A stretch of 64,000 nt of DNA from NCBI GenBank assembly GCA_023374045.1, contig CM041782.1, forward strand, positions 186,700,925 through 186,764,924, read 5' to 3'. The stretch is from Limonium bicolor. Taxonomy: Eukaryota; Streptophyta; Magnoliopsida; Caryophyllales; Plumbaginaceae. Both the position numbers and the translations under genes were made by a program. The notes beneath the pieces were generated by a model. The model was not told where the DNA came from and searched no databases. It saw only the letters and a program-made list of their open reading frames with translations. This document shows, in pieces, positions 34,755 through 42,520 of the stretch (positions within the stretch are counted from its first letter, which is position 1; each line of letters starts with the position of its first letter).

Positions 34755-36677
34755 CTAGTCAGTAAATAAAGAAGGGTACTTCGCCCTCATCTTATCCTCT
34801 AATTCCCACGTGGCCTCTTCGACATCCTGGTTAGACCAGAGAACCTTCACCAGTCGCACTGACTTGTGGCGAGTGTCCCTAGTCTTTCTGTCCAAGATTC
34901 TCTGAGGAGTCTCCACGGATCTCATATTCGGTTCTAAAGTCAACCTCTCAGGTTCTAACACATGGGAGGGGTGGTGCATGTACTTCTTTAGCTGGGAAAC
35001 ATGAAAGACATCATGCACTTTACCCAGGTCAGCAGGTAAATTCAACCTGTAAGCAACCGGGCCCACCCGCTCCGTAATCTCATAAGGACCAACAAACTTA
35101 GGGCTCAGTTTGCCCTTCTGCCCGAATCTAAACACACCCTTCATCGGTGATACTCGCAGAAATACCTGGTCGCCCACTGCGAACTCTAGGTCTCGTCGTC
35201 GAACATCAGCATACGACTTCTGCCTATCCTGAGCAGCTCTCATGTTCTCCCTGATTTGCTGAACTTCAGCCTTAACTTGCTCCAAATATTCTGGCCCTAT
35301 AATGACCGTCTCACTCGACTCATCCCAGCAGAGCGGTGTACGACATGGTCTACCGTACAACGCTTGAAAAGGTGCCATCTTGATCGAAGCGTGATAGCTG
35401 TTGTTGTATGAAAACTCGATCAGATGCAATTTGTCAATCCAACTGCCCTGGAAGTCTAAGGCACATGCTCTCAGCATGTCCTCGAGTGTCTGGATAGTTC
35501 GCTCAGTCTGACCATCTGTCTGAGGATGGAACGCGGTACTCAGCTTCAGCTCCGTACCCAACGCTTCTCTAGTAGCTCGCCAGTACCTCGAAAGGAATCT
35601 GGTATCTCTATCTGACACAATGGTCTTCGGTATCCCGTGATGTCTCATAATTTCCTTCTCAAATAACTCAGCCAATCTGGTCACCTTCCAAGTATCCTTC
35701 ATCGGTATGAATCGGGCTACTTTGGTAAGGCGATCCACCACCACCCATATCATGTTGAGACCTCCCCTAGCAGGTGGGAGTCCCACTACGAAGTCCATGG
35801 AGATATCATGGAACTTCCACTCCGGAACTGGCATCGACTGTACCATTCCGCCCGGTCGTCTGTGCTCAAATTTCACCTTCTGACATGTGAGACACCTCAA
35901 GACGTACTCGGTAACATCTGTCTTCATCCCCGACCACCAGAAGTACCTCTTCATGTCTTTATACATCTTAGAGGCTCCCGGATGGATGGAAACTGAAGAA
36001 CAGTGTGATTCTCTAAGTATACGGTCTTTCAGATCCGCATTGCCTCGTGGTATGCATAACCGGCCCTTTAGTCTGATCAGATCATCATCATGAAGTCTGA
36101 AGTCGTATTTCTGACTCTCAAAGGTACCATCTGTCAGCTTCTGTCTGACCTCTCTCATGTACTCATCTGCCCTCTGAGCCTCTCGCACCTCATCAACCAA
36201 GCTGGAGAAAGAAACTAGCGAATGGAGTGAGTGTGCTCGACGGCTCAGGGCGTCCGCTACAACATTGGCCCTTCCCTCTTTGTATTGAAGGTCAATGTCA
36301 TAGTCTTTCAGGAACTCCAACCATCTCCTTTGTCTGAGATTCAACTCCTTCTGAGTGAATATATATTTCAAACTCTTGTGATCGGTATAGATCGTCACAC
36401 TAACCCCGTATAAGTAATGGCGCCATATCTTCAAGGCGAAGACTACAGCTCCCAGCTCTAAATCATGCGTGGGGTAGTTCTCCTCATGTTTCTTCAACTG
36501 GCGTGAGGCATATGCCACCACCTTGCCATGTTGCATGAGCACGCAACCCAGCCCTCTGCCGGATGCATCACAATAAACCTCAAAGCCCTCCGTACCGTCT
36601 GGAATGGTCAGAACCGGTGCAGTGGTCAGTGAGTCCTTCAAACTCTGAAACGATCTCTCACAGTCAACCGTCCATCG
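34755..36677 (-). CDS. Pol, C-terminal half: RNase H, integrase, chromodomain (element D)
   Basis: An open frame of 628 codons from the internal Met at 36641, read in continuation of RT after a 1-bp loss. RNase [14 protein letters not shown] (Asp24), Glu62 and TDHKS (Asp87). Integrase zinc finger: His213, His220, Cys250, Cys253. Integrase core: Asp283 in SMDFV, Asp344 in VSDRDTRF, Glu380 in QTERTIQ, spaced D-35-E as expected. The C-terminus (about residues 595-626, [20 protein letters not shown] onwards) is a chromodomain, which places the element among chromoviruses of Tekay type. It would process primer RNA and insert cDNA, the chromodomain steering it to chromatin. The stop lies at the post-pol hairpin. 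All catalytic residues are present. Confidence 0.9.
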   Translation of the reverse strand, partial: RWTVDCERSFQSLKDSLTTAPVLTIPDGTEGFEVYCDASGRGLGCVLMQHGKVVAYASRQLKKHEENYPTHDLELGAVVFALKIWRHYLYGVSVTIYTDHKSLKYIFTQKELNLRQRRWLEFLKDYDIDLQYKEGRANVVADALSRRAHSLHSLVSFSSLVDEVREAQRADEYMREVRQKLTDGTFESQKYDFRLHDDDLIRLKGRLCIPRGNADLKDRILRESHCSSVSIHPGASKMYKDMKRYFWWSGMKTDVTEYVLRCLTCQKVKFEHRRPGGMVQSMPVPEWKFHDISMDFVVGLPPARGGLNMIWVVVDRLTKVARFIPMKDTWKVTRLAELFEKEIMRHHGIPKTIVSDRDTRFLSRYWRATREALGTELKLSTAFHPQTDGQTERTIQTLEDMLRACALDFQGSWIDKLHLIEFSYNNSYHASIKMAPFQALYGRPCRTPLCWDESSETVIIGPEYLEQVKAEVQQIRENMRAAQDRQKSYADVRRRDLEFAVGDQVFLRVSPMKGVFRFGQKGKLSPKFVGPYEITERVGPVAYRLNLPADLGKVHDVFHVSQLKKYMHHPSHVLEPERLTLEPNMRSVETPQRILDRKTRDTRHKSVRLVKVLWSNQDVEEATWELEDKMRAKYPSLFTD

Positions 36678-37861
36678 AACGGTGCATCTTTCTTCATCAG
36701 ACTGGTCATCGGTTTCGCGACCTTGCTGAAATTCTTAACAAACCGCCGGTAGTAACCTGCCAAGCCGAGGAAGCTCCGAATGTCGGTAACTGTCTTCGGT
36801 CTTGGCCAAGTACGCACGGCATCAATCTTCGCCGGATCTACCGAGATCCCGGCATCTGAAATGACATGACCTAGGAAAGAAACCTGGTCAAGCCAAAACT
36901 CACACTTGGAGAACTTAGCATATAGCTGGTTCTCCCTTAGTATCTCCAGTACTCTCCTCAAATGTTCCTCATGTTCAACCTTAGACTTCGAGTATATCAA
37001 AATATCATCAATAAACACCACAACCGACTTGTCCAGCTGCTCCCGGAACAAGCGGTTCATCAGATCCATAAACTTCGCCGGTGCGTTCGACAAACCGAAC
37101 GGCATCACTGTAAATTCGTAGTGGCCGTATCGTGTCCGGAATGCCGTCTTCTCAATATCTCCCTCCTTAATGGCTATCTGATGATACCCTGATCTGAGAT
37201 CAATCTTGGAGAATACAGAAGCTCCCTTCAACTGATCGAACAGATCGTCAATGCGGGGTAGTGGATACTTATTCTTCACAGTCACTGCATTCAACTCTCT
37301 GTAGTCGATGCAGAGGCGGAGACTACCATCCTTCTTCTTCACGAAGAGGACTGGCGCTCCCCATGGTGACACACTTGGTCTGATGAATCCCTTATCCAAC
37401 AAGTCTTTCAGCTGTTCCTTTAGCTCATTCATTTCGGCCGGAGCCATGCGATATGGTGCCTTGGCTATCGGTCCGGTACCAGGTAGCAGCTCGATGGTGA
37501 ACTCTACCTCCCGAGTGGGTGGCATGCCGGGCAGTTCCCGTGGAAAGAGATCAGGGAACTCCGACACTACCGGTAAGTCGGGGTCGAACTCGGGGTCTCT
37601 CTCTATGTCCTGGACATAGCAGAGGTACACTTCTTCCTTCCTCCTCAGCTCCTTATACATTGCCATGGCGGTGATGATCTTAGTCGAAGGCTCTCGAGGC
37701 CGCTGGCGGTATGATATGGTTACCCCAGACGGACTCCTGAGAAGCAGCCTATGCTCGGCGCAGAGGATACGACCCTTGTGCCGCTCCAACCAGTTCATCC
37801 CGAAGATAACATCAAATCCCAACTCTCTGAACTCAATAAAACTGACTGGGAAGTCTTCCCC
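36678..37861 (-). CDS. Pol, reverse transcriptase (element D), frameshifted at both ends
   Basis: The 394-codon frame starting at the internal Met 37822 ([15 protein letters not shown]) holds the linker after protease and a full RT. The fingers show [15 protein letters not shown] and [18 protein letters not shown]; the palm shows [12 protein letters not shown] and the active site [12 protein letters not shown] (FIDD at residues 270-273); the thumb/connection shows [15 protein letters not shown] and [14 protein letters not shown]. After APF (minus strand GCACCGTTCGATGGA) a single missing base shifts the frame, ending in a spurious tail. Restoring frame there would lead into the RNase H reading. 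A second one-base loss lies in a G run at 37858-37862. Both could be real mutations or assembly errors. Confidence 0.88.
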
Positions 37862-38132
37862 TTAATTCTGACAGTGGCTCCTCGGTAGTAGTGAGTGCAA
37901 CGAACCTTCTCCTTAGACGGGAGCGTAACCGTAAAGTCGGGTAGCTCGTCGGCGTCTAGCCCCAACCTTCTCGCAAAGGATGCCGAGATAAAGGTGTGCG
38001 AGGCCCCTGAGTCGAAGAGAACAGATGCCTCAATCCCATTAATCGGAAAGGTGCCGGTGAGGATAGTACCGCTTGCGCCGGCCTGTGCCTCTGTGAGTAT
38101 GCTTAGAGCACCTTCCGTACCGAGTCCATAAC
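37862..38132 (-). CDS. Pol, aspartic protease exon start (element D)
   Basis: The exon starts right after the acceptor ACAATTAG (intron 3) with GYGLGTEGALSILTEAQAG, then TGTFPINGIEASVLFDSGAS with the DSG active-site triad of retroviral-type proteases, then HTFISASFARRLGLD. The frame joins the gag zinc-knuckle exon in phase 1 (codon G|GT). It runs on to RIKGK, where a G-run deletion (37858-37862) breaks it. The protease would cut Gag-Pol into its mature parts. It is normal in length and motif for a Tekay-like protease. Confidence 0.82.
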
Positions 38133-38209
38133 CTAATTGTATTTCACAAGCTTCATGAGTAATGATGGTATAACAGGAGTCGTGACAAATATATGAACAA
38201 CACTGTTAT

Positions 38210-38215
38210 TTTATT
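38210..38215 (-). terminator. Possible poly(A) signal after AlkB
   Basis: AATAAA on the minus strand, ~60 nt after the AlkB stop codon, in a T/A-rich context. It would let the AlkB exon act as a terminal exon with its own 3' end. Alternatively it is the remnant of the captured mRNA's 3' UTR. Confidence 0.4.
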
Positions 38216-38275
38216 AATAACCATCCTGTTTACAACATGTGCTTCTCCTTACATCTCATACTAAACATTACATGG

Positions 38276-38992
38276 CTAATATTGTCTAAAGGTTAGGTTT
38301 AACCGTCCTGGTTTCATGTGCGTCGCATTAATTACTGCTGACGGTGCTGTATTCAACTTAATTCTTTTAATCCCATGGTACAACATCCTTGATTCTCCAC
38401 CCATAACTAATATATCTCCAGACTTAAGTATTAACTTATTTGCACGGTCCGCACGCTTCTGCTCGCCGTATAAAAATTCTGCATCATCCCCAATGGACCA
38501 AGACACTACGGGTATCCCTCTTTCGAGAGACTCCGCTGTCTCGTCCTTATCCTGGTGTAATCCGAGTCGTCCATCTTTCTCGTAGAAGTTTATTATGCAA
38601 ATGTCTGCTTGTATGTCTGGAATCGGTTCAGCTTCCAACTGCTGAGCGATTTCCACGACTTGTGTAATTACCGGATGGAACTCTTCGGGTATGCCCGGTG
38701 GTGAGTCTCCATCGTGTGTTCTAGTGGTTCGGTAAGTCTTGGCATACGGATTCCAATCCTTGCCCAAGCTCATCATCTTTAATTTCATCCTTGCTCCTCC
38801 TGGGTACTCCGGTGTGTAAAAACCTCCCGGTCCCACTCCTATCTGGTTGCACCTCCTGATGATGGCTATTTGAGCTTCGGGTGTCAGGTATCCCCTTAAT
38901 AGAATCATACCTGGGCGGATAACCTGACATTGTTCGGTTGGATAATCTCGGGTCTCGATGACGGTGTCTTCCGGGTTGGGTGTTGATGGCAT
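38276..38992 (-). CDS. AlkB-type 2-oxoglutarate/Fe(II) dioxygenase carried by a retrotransposon
   Basis: An intact 238-codon frame (ATG at 38992, TAG stop). Motifs seen: nucleotide-recognition-lid region GPGGFYTPEYPGGARMKLKM (54-73); N/D-x-Y-x motif INFYEKDGRLGLHQDKDE with metal ligands His146 and Asp148; GDILVMGGESRMLYHGI with the third ligand His206; and RLNLTFR (Arg230, Asn232, Arg236), where the last arginines bind 2-oxoglutarate. The text is closest to the compact bacterial AlkB/plant ALKBH1-like subgroup and not to the large ALKBH9/10 proteins. Family members remove methyl groups from N1-methyladenine, N3-methylcytosine or N6-methyladenine in RNA or DNA; the substrate here cannot be read from sequence. 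It is intronless although plant ALKBH genes usually have introns, which suggests capture through an mRNA copy. It lies between gag and protease, inside intron 3. The in-frame upstream extension SFNICYP links it to an alternative acceptor at 39016. All key residues are intact while pol is frameshifted. Confidence 0.93.
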   Translation of the reverse strand: MPSTPNPEDTVIETRDYPTEQCQVIRPGMILLRGYLTPEAQIAIIRRCNQIGVGPGGFYTPEYPGGARMKLKMMSLGKDWNPYAKTYRTTRTHDGDSPPGIPEEFHPVITQVVEIAQQLEAEPIPDIQADICIINFYEKDGRLGLHQDKDETAESLERGIPVVSWSIGDDAEFLYGEQKRADRANKLILKSGDILVMGGESRMLYHGIKRIKLNTAPSAVINATHMKPGRLNLTFRQY

Positions 38993-39014
38993 TGGATAGC
39001 AAATGTTGAAGCTT

Positions 39015-39030
39015 CCTAAGGTGGTAATAG
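39015..39030 (-). promoter_or_regulatory. Alternative 3' splice site for a Gag-AlkB fusion
   Basis: Minus strand ATTACCACCTTAG|GAAGC. The AG at 39017-39016 is preceded by a moderate pyrimidine tract. Joining the gag donor (after 39173) to 39015 completes codon G|GA and reads SFNICYP straight into the AlkB Met, with no stop. The phase is identical to that of the pre-protease acceptor. Inferred from sequence; use is unproven. Confidence 0.55.
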
Positions 39031-39172
39031 GTTATATCTTACTTATGTTCTAATCACAACATGTTCTTACTTAAGTTCTAATCTCATCTTATTCTTATCA
39101 TCTTAATCATTCACCAAGCATGCATGAAATGCGGTAAGCAGGCAATTTTATTACTAAAGGTTATAACGGTAC

Positions 39173-39514
39173 CTGGCCTCGATGAGGGCTCAGGCTCATC
39201 ATCCCGGTCCACCATGTGTAGTGTGGGTCCCGACTTCTGGACCACTCGTGGGTTCTTGTCAGCAGCTTGCTGTCCCCTCCTCTGACCGTCAGAACTAGCT
39301 CCCTGATCGGTCTTGCCCTTGCCCTTCATCTCGGGCCTATAGGCTCTGCTAGCGGGGTTCCGGAAGCACTCATAAGCTCGGTGCCCGTACACCCCACAGA
39401 AGTTGCACTCCACCTTATTTCCCTTGCAGTCGAGTCCGGGGTGGTCCTTGTGACACCACCTACAGATGAAGCGTCGCTGGTAGCCACCACCGGCTCCCTT
39501 CTCAGTCTCAGATC
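39173..39514 (-). CDS. gag exon 3: double zinc knuckle (element D)
   Basis: It starts after acceptor AATGATCAG and reads GSETEKGAGGGYQRR, then FICRWCHKDHPGLDC and CNFCGVYGHRAYEC. The first knuckle is CX2CX3HX4C (unusual spacing), the second the canonical CX2CX4HX4C of nucleocapsid proteins that bind the genomic RNA. The rest is basic and polar (KGKGKTDQGASSDGQRRGQQ) and ends in DDEPEPSSRP plus the first base of the split glycine codon. The length (342 nt) keeps phase 1 at both ends. From this exon the transcript can go to protease or, with the alternative acceptor, to AlkB. Confidence 0.8.
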
Positions 39515-39593
39515 CTGATCATTCATAATATTAATTCTCATATCTTAAACGGTTATTAATGGTCTCTTACTCACTCAATATTAGTTTCCTTAC
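39515..39593 (-). other. Intron 2 of gag (79 bp, element D)
   Basis: Donor CCAAAGG|GTAAGGAAAC and acceptor ATGAATGATCAG|GATCTG. AT-rich, with in-frame stops if retained (ATTGAGTGA). Removal keeps frame (phase 1) and joins ...RSKAPKG to SETEKGAGG. Confidence 0.75.
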
Positions 39594-39846
39594 CCTTTGG
39601 CGCCTTAGAGCGCAGGGGTGTAGCTGCGTAAGCATACGTCAGCTTCAATGGCTCTTCCTGAGCCTTCTCCTTTTCCTCCTTCCCTTTCGGGTTTTGATTT
39701 TTCTGGGCCTGAGGCTGGTACTTCTGTTTCTTGTACCCACCTTGCCCTTGGTGTTCTGTGCTTTTCCCAACATTCTTCCTCTTAGCATTGTCCTCGTCCC
39801 TCAGCTGGACGGTTATCTCAACCTTAGCAGCGGCATGATAGCACTC
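39594..39846 (-). CDS. gag exon 2 (element D)
   Basis: It reads ECYHAAAKVEITVQLRDEDN, then a Lys/Gln-rich stretch (KRKNVGKSTEHQGQGGYKKQ, then KYQPQAQKNQNPKGKEEKEK), then LKLTYAYAATPLRSKAPK. YHAAAKVE is the usual region after the capsid core in these chromovirus Gags. 253 nt, phase 0 in and phase 1 out. There is no start codon of its own, so it is meaningful only as an exon. Confidence 0.75.
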
Positions 39847-39930
39847 CTGCTTTTCAAAGTATTAGTTTCACTTAACTCTTGTAACTTAATCTTATTTATT
39901 CACTTATTTAAATCTCAACCATTCTTATAC
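39847..39930 (-). other. Intron 1 of gag (84 bp, element D)
   Basis: Donor ACCTTGCAG|GTATAAG and acceptor TTTGAAAAGCAG|GAGTGC. If not removed, Gag ends two codons past the donor (GTA TAA). Phase 0. AT-rich, typical plant intron length. Confidence 0.75.
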
Positions 39931-40566
39931 CTGCAAGGTAGTGTAACTCGTCGGCCCCATGCCGTAGCGGAGTCGATGGCTAAGCCCGCCATAGAAGCGG
40001 TCCACCAGGATCTGGTCAGAATACCCCAGACCTGGCAGAAGACGGAGCAAGGCGGTGAACTCTGAGTAATACTCGTCCACCGTCATCTTGTCGGTCTGCT
40101 TGAGCGCATCCAACTGCAAGCGCTTCTTCGTCTGGACATGGGCGGGATAGTACTTTGCCCGAAGCAACGCCGTGTACTGGTCCCAGCCGAAGTCTGGATT
40201 GGCCACGTGCTCGGCCCTCACCAGCTTCCACCAATCGCCTGCCGCCCCTTTCAGGTAGAAGGCAGCCAGACGCACCTTGATCCCAGCGGGGACATCAAGG
40301 GTCTCGAAGGCGGTCTCCAGCTCGGAGATGTACGCCTCAAGCTTGGCGGGATCCGTCTCCCCCTTAAAGTGTGCGGGTCGAAGGTCTGCAAGACTCTTCA
40401 CCCAATTCGGTTCCCGGGGTGGTGGAGGTGGAGGTGGCGCACCCACACCAGGCTGATAGCCCATGTGCCCCAAAGCAGCAGCCACGATCTCTGCGATCGT
40501 CTGCCCTCCCGGTATCTCAGCAGCATCATCACCTCTTCCTCGGCCTCGGCCTCTCCTTCCTGACAT
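39931..40566 (-). CDS. gag exon 1: capsid region (element D)
   Basis: 212 codons from MSGRRGRGRGRGDDAAEIPG. A basic Gly/Arg N-terminus and a run of seven prolines are followed by the retrotransposon Gag core: REPNWVKSLADLRPAHFKGE, then AAFYLKGAAGDWWKLVRAEH, FGWDQYTALLRAKYYPAHVQ, MTVDEYYSEFTALLRLLPGL and FYGGLSHRLRYGMGPTSYTT. This matches Retrotrans_gag (the W-W-K...F...F-Y-P...Y...F block). It forms the particle in which reverse transcription occurs. The start Met is chosen as the first ATG downstream of the 5' leader; the leader from PBS to ATG is ~220 nt. The frame ends at the donor of intron 1. Confidence 0.85.
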
Positions 40567-40785
40567 CTGAACAATGACAACTCACATTAGATTCGTATTC
40601 ACCACAGTTCTGGTTAACGAATTTTATGACGTCCGTAGACGGTAAAGACAATCCACCCTTATTGGTGGTTATCTGACTCTACTCACTTAACTTCTCTCAC
40701 ACCTTATCCCATTGCTTATTTCTTAACTCATAGCCTAACTCGGTGGTTCCTTATGTCCGGTATTTCTCGATCAGAGCGTAACTAC
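40567..40785 (-). other. 5' leader of element D between PBS and gag
   Basis: No frame of note. It should hold the packaging signal. Apart from the PBS hairpin I can name no specific site. Confidence 0.5.
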
Positions 40786-40797
40786 GCTCTGATACCA
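40786..40797 (-). promoter_or_regulatory. Primer-binding site for initiator tRNA-Met (element D)
   Basis: Minus strand TGGTATCAGAGC, complementary to the 3' end of plant initiator tRNA-Met, 4 nt from the 5' LTR. It overlaps one arm of the perfect hairpin ATCAGAGCGTA-GT-TACGCTCTGAT (+ strand 40770-40793). Confidence 0.88.
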
Positions 40798-42257
40798 CTT
40801 TTGTAACACCCCGTCCTAAGCCAATCGTGGTTATCGCAAATCTCAACACTTAAATACAATCGTCGCAGCGGATAAAGAGTAACTACCGGGACCTTGCCAC
40901 GGTCTGATCATATGAAATACCGTTCCTTAACACCTTACAACACTTATCTAAGTAATCCACCATCCAAAAGTACCAACCCACCGAGTAGAGTATTTAAGTC
41001 ACAACATAACTTTACATGAGTTTAATATAAACAGACGGGAGCACAAGCGCAACCCGTATACAAAATGACAACCCATCCTAAGTCTAACCACCCCCACTCT
41101 CAGGGTGACTCCTCATCGGGCGCTTACCTGCAAAATAAAAACAGCCCCAAAGGGGGTCAGCACGAATGCTGGTACACCCTCTCATGGCCCCCAAGCTAAC
41201 GGGGCTACGACGACTAATTGTCGATAGCATGGAAGTTGATTAGCAATACATCATAATACGAAGTGCTAAACAACAATTCACAATGAACAAGTAGTTCACA
41301 CAAATTGAACGACACAAGCGTTCCCTTATCAAACGGGTTAGTAACCCTCTCCTTAATCCTTATTTCCTTAACCTCAATTCCTTATCTTACCTCAGTCTTA
41401 ACCTCATCTTAATCTCAGTATACAAACCGTTCCATGAAAGGAAATGGTTGTAGCTTAACTCAAACTTGGGATTTAGGTGATCCCACCGCACCATCTTAAT
41501 GCCACCTACCCTGGACGGGAGTCCAGCGTAGCTGAGCCGGCAACCGGCTCTAGGCTACAAGTCCGAAGACAAGTCCTTAGGCGGAGGGCGGATCTGATTC
41601 AGATACCGTCCCCCTTCTCTTAGCATGCATGACCGGAGTCAGTCCCGGGTTCCTCGCTCAAGTTCCAGTTAGTAAAATCTTACACTCCAAGTGTTAGTTA
41701 AACCTTACCAGGTGTTAACCAACCAACAAAATTAATACTCAGCCCTTAATCCAACCTCAGTAAGTACTAAACTTAATTAGTAACAATCTCAAGTCTCGTG
41801 AGTTAGTGTAAAGAAAACACATACACGACGAGAACAAATATACCGGTTGCATGCTTTATCTTGTCTTAGTCATAGCAATTAAACAGATAGCACACAAGCC
41901 GAGGGACACCTCGTTAGCAAGCAGGTCACAAGAAGGATTGTACCGTTCACCGTCGACCGTTGTTTGATTAACCTTCTTCGGGGTCCCAATTCACAAACCT
42001 AAAACATCGATTCATTCTTAGGCCGTTAGTTATTTACAACTTACTTAACTTACTTAGTCCCTATAAATCCCCATTCAATACCCTCTTAGGCCATTGCCAT
42101 TTAACCTTATAACTTAACTTTAAACATTAAGGTTTATACATATTCTTAACTTAATTACTTAAGTTCTTAGGGTCCTAATCATCAACATCCTATTAATGGC
42201 ACACCTTAATACCAATTAACATCCTTAGAAATAAAATTTCTTTTTTTTTGTGTTAAG

Positions 42258-42520
42258 GGTCGACCGACCCACCGACCGACCCAACCTATGGGTCGGTCCG
42301 TTCCAGTAACTTTCTGGTTCAGACAACAACCCTAGACCGACCCACGACCGACCATAACCCTCTGGGTCGGTCCTCTGCCGAACCATTTTCCTTTGTTAAA
42401 TTTTGGCCGACCGACCCACCGACCGACCCATCCTTATGGGTCGTCTATTGCCGAAACATTTCTGCTGGGTTTACAAGGTCCGACCGACCCAGAACTGGGT
42501 CGGACCCTGGGTCGGTCCAC
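42258..42520. repeat. Inverted-repeat array, GACCGACCCA type (D 5' LTR)
   Basis: Same units as at 31731-32118 but about 125 bp shorter. Units have also suffered single-base losses (ACGACCGACCATAACCC, ATGGGTCGTC). Confidence 0.85.

Larger units (their letters stand above)
38133..39172 (-). other. Intron 3 of gag-pol, carrying the AlkB gene (element D)
   Basis: The donor is GGCCAG|GTACCG (exon ends at 39173) and the acceptor ACAATTAG|GTTATGG (exon resumes at 38132). Removing these 1,040 nt joins ...SSRPG to YGLGTEGALSILTEAQ in frame, which restores the usual gag-protease text of such elements. Inside lie the alternative acceptor (39016), the AlkB frame (38276-38992) and an AATAAA (38210-38215). 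Confidence 0.75.

Noticed and set aside
40138..40563. 141-codon plus-strand frame
   Set aside because: Antisense shadow of gag exon 1.
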